A DNA stretch of 14,451 nucleotides, from the NCBI GenBank assembly GCA_005879255.1, contig VBKY01000193.1, forward strand, positions 1 to 14,451. The letters run 5' to 3'. The notes beneath the pieces are model-generated. The model was not told the origin of the DNA. It ran no database searches and saw nothing but the letters and a program-made list of their open reading frames with translations. The translations under genes were made by a program, and so were the position numbers. Every line of letters begins with the position of its first letter. Position 1 is the first letter of the stretch. This DNA comes from Deltaproteobacteria bacterium. GTDB taxonomy: Bacteria; Desulfobacterota_B; Binatia; UBA9968. Of the stretch, positions 14,187-14,451 are shown piece by piece.

Positions 14187-14451
14187 ATGGAACGTGTCTT
14201 ACTCATGAACAATCAGGAAGGTGATGACCTCATCGTATCCTTTGCCATCGAAGACACCGAACCCGAAGAGACAAAAAGCCTGATCTTGTTGCGGACGCCG
14301 AAATACGAGTCAGTATTCGAAGACCATGAACGTGGCGTCAGTGTATCTTACGACGAACAGCCTGACTCCGAGGCCGACGAAGATCTGTTAATCCGAATCT
14401 GTATCGTTCAAAACATGGTTACTGTCGTCTCCAAATATCACCGGTACGAAC
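14187..14451 (+). CDS. Hypothetical protein, 3'-truncated by the window edge
   Basis: The frame is open from ATG 14187 to the right edge, giving 88 visible residues starting MERVLLMNNQEGDDLIVSFA. It is rich in Asp and Glu and reads like alternating beta strands (SLILLRTPKYESVFED, RGVSVSYDE, LLIRICIVQNMVTVVSKYHR). No signal peptide or membrane segment is visible and I do not recognise the family. The ribosome-binding site is weak (AAGTGA region about 14175-14180); an in-frame ATG at residue 7 is an alternative start. It begins 52 nt beyond the inverted repeat and is probably its own transcription unit. Confidence 0.6.
   Translation, partial: MERVLLMNNQEGDDLIVSFAIEDTEPEETKSLILLRTPKYESVFEDHERGVSVSYDEQPDSEADEDLLIRICIVQNMVTVVSKYHRYE

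Overview
The window looks like a chromosomal stretch of an uncultured, moderately high-GC Gram-negative bacterium, probably from soil or sediment. The evidence is a Sec-type signal peptide on each of the periplasmic binding proteins, clear Shine-Dalgarno sequences at many starts, and intergenic gaps filled with short palindromic and 8-9 nt tandem repeats. The gene content (TAXI-type TRAP transporters, orphan NMT1/SsuA-like binding proteins, a DHPON-hydrolase-like alpha/beta hydrolase and an HxH amidohydrolase) reminds me of deltaproteobacterial, Tectomicrobia, Rokubacteria or Binatota genomes. That placement is inference and cannot be fixed from 14 kb.

Layout. 2-970 is a 5'-truncated alpha/beta hydrolase. 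After a repeat-bearing gap, a good sigma70-like promoter (1247-1276) precedes a same-strand cluster of three paralogous TAXI solute-binding proteins (1309-2340, 2409-3452, 3520-4535) and one fused TRAP permease (4647-6602). The third binding protein is broken by a deletion of about 25 nt that removes its ligand-loop segment and shifts the frame. 6753-7706 encodes a Tim44-domain membrane protein and 7829-8605 a class I SAM methyltransferase.

8606-10290 is the most unusual part. It holds a secreted alpha/beta hydrolase (8933-9934) followed 11 nt after its stop codon by a sequence with the layout of an integron attC site (9946-10012). Just beyond that site is a tiny protein with four CxxCxGxG zinc knuckles (10085-10272), interrupted by an apparent one-base frameshift. 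The first 48 nt of that small gene occur again, with two mismatches, directly in front of the hydrolase (8863-8910), and there too they follow an integron-core-like heptamer (8814-8820). This is best read as one or two integron gene cassettes outside any visible integron.

On the minus strand lie two SsuA/NMT1-like substrate-binding proteins (10294-11310, 11724-12728), with no ABC permease or ATPase in view. They are separated by 413 nt packed with palindromes and tandem repeats. Upstream of the second one is a 35-residue remnant of an alpha/beta hydrolase that keeps its ribosome-binding site and last residues but has lost its core. Divergent from these is an amidohydrolase-superfamily protein (13054-14064) ending in a 25-bp inverted repeat. 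A partial unrecognised gene (14187-14451) runs off the right edge.

Taken together, the window is uptake-and-hydrolysis accessory metabolism (TAXI-TRAP import, orphan binding proteins, three hydrolase-type enzymes, one amidohydrolase) with clear signs of gene duplication and decay. I saw no rRNA, tRNA, CRISPR array, transposase, integrase or classical defence system.
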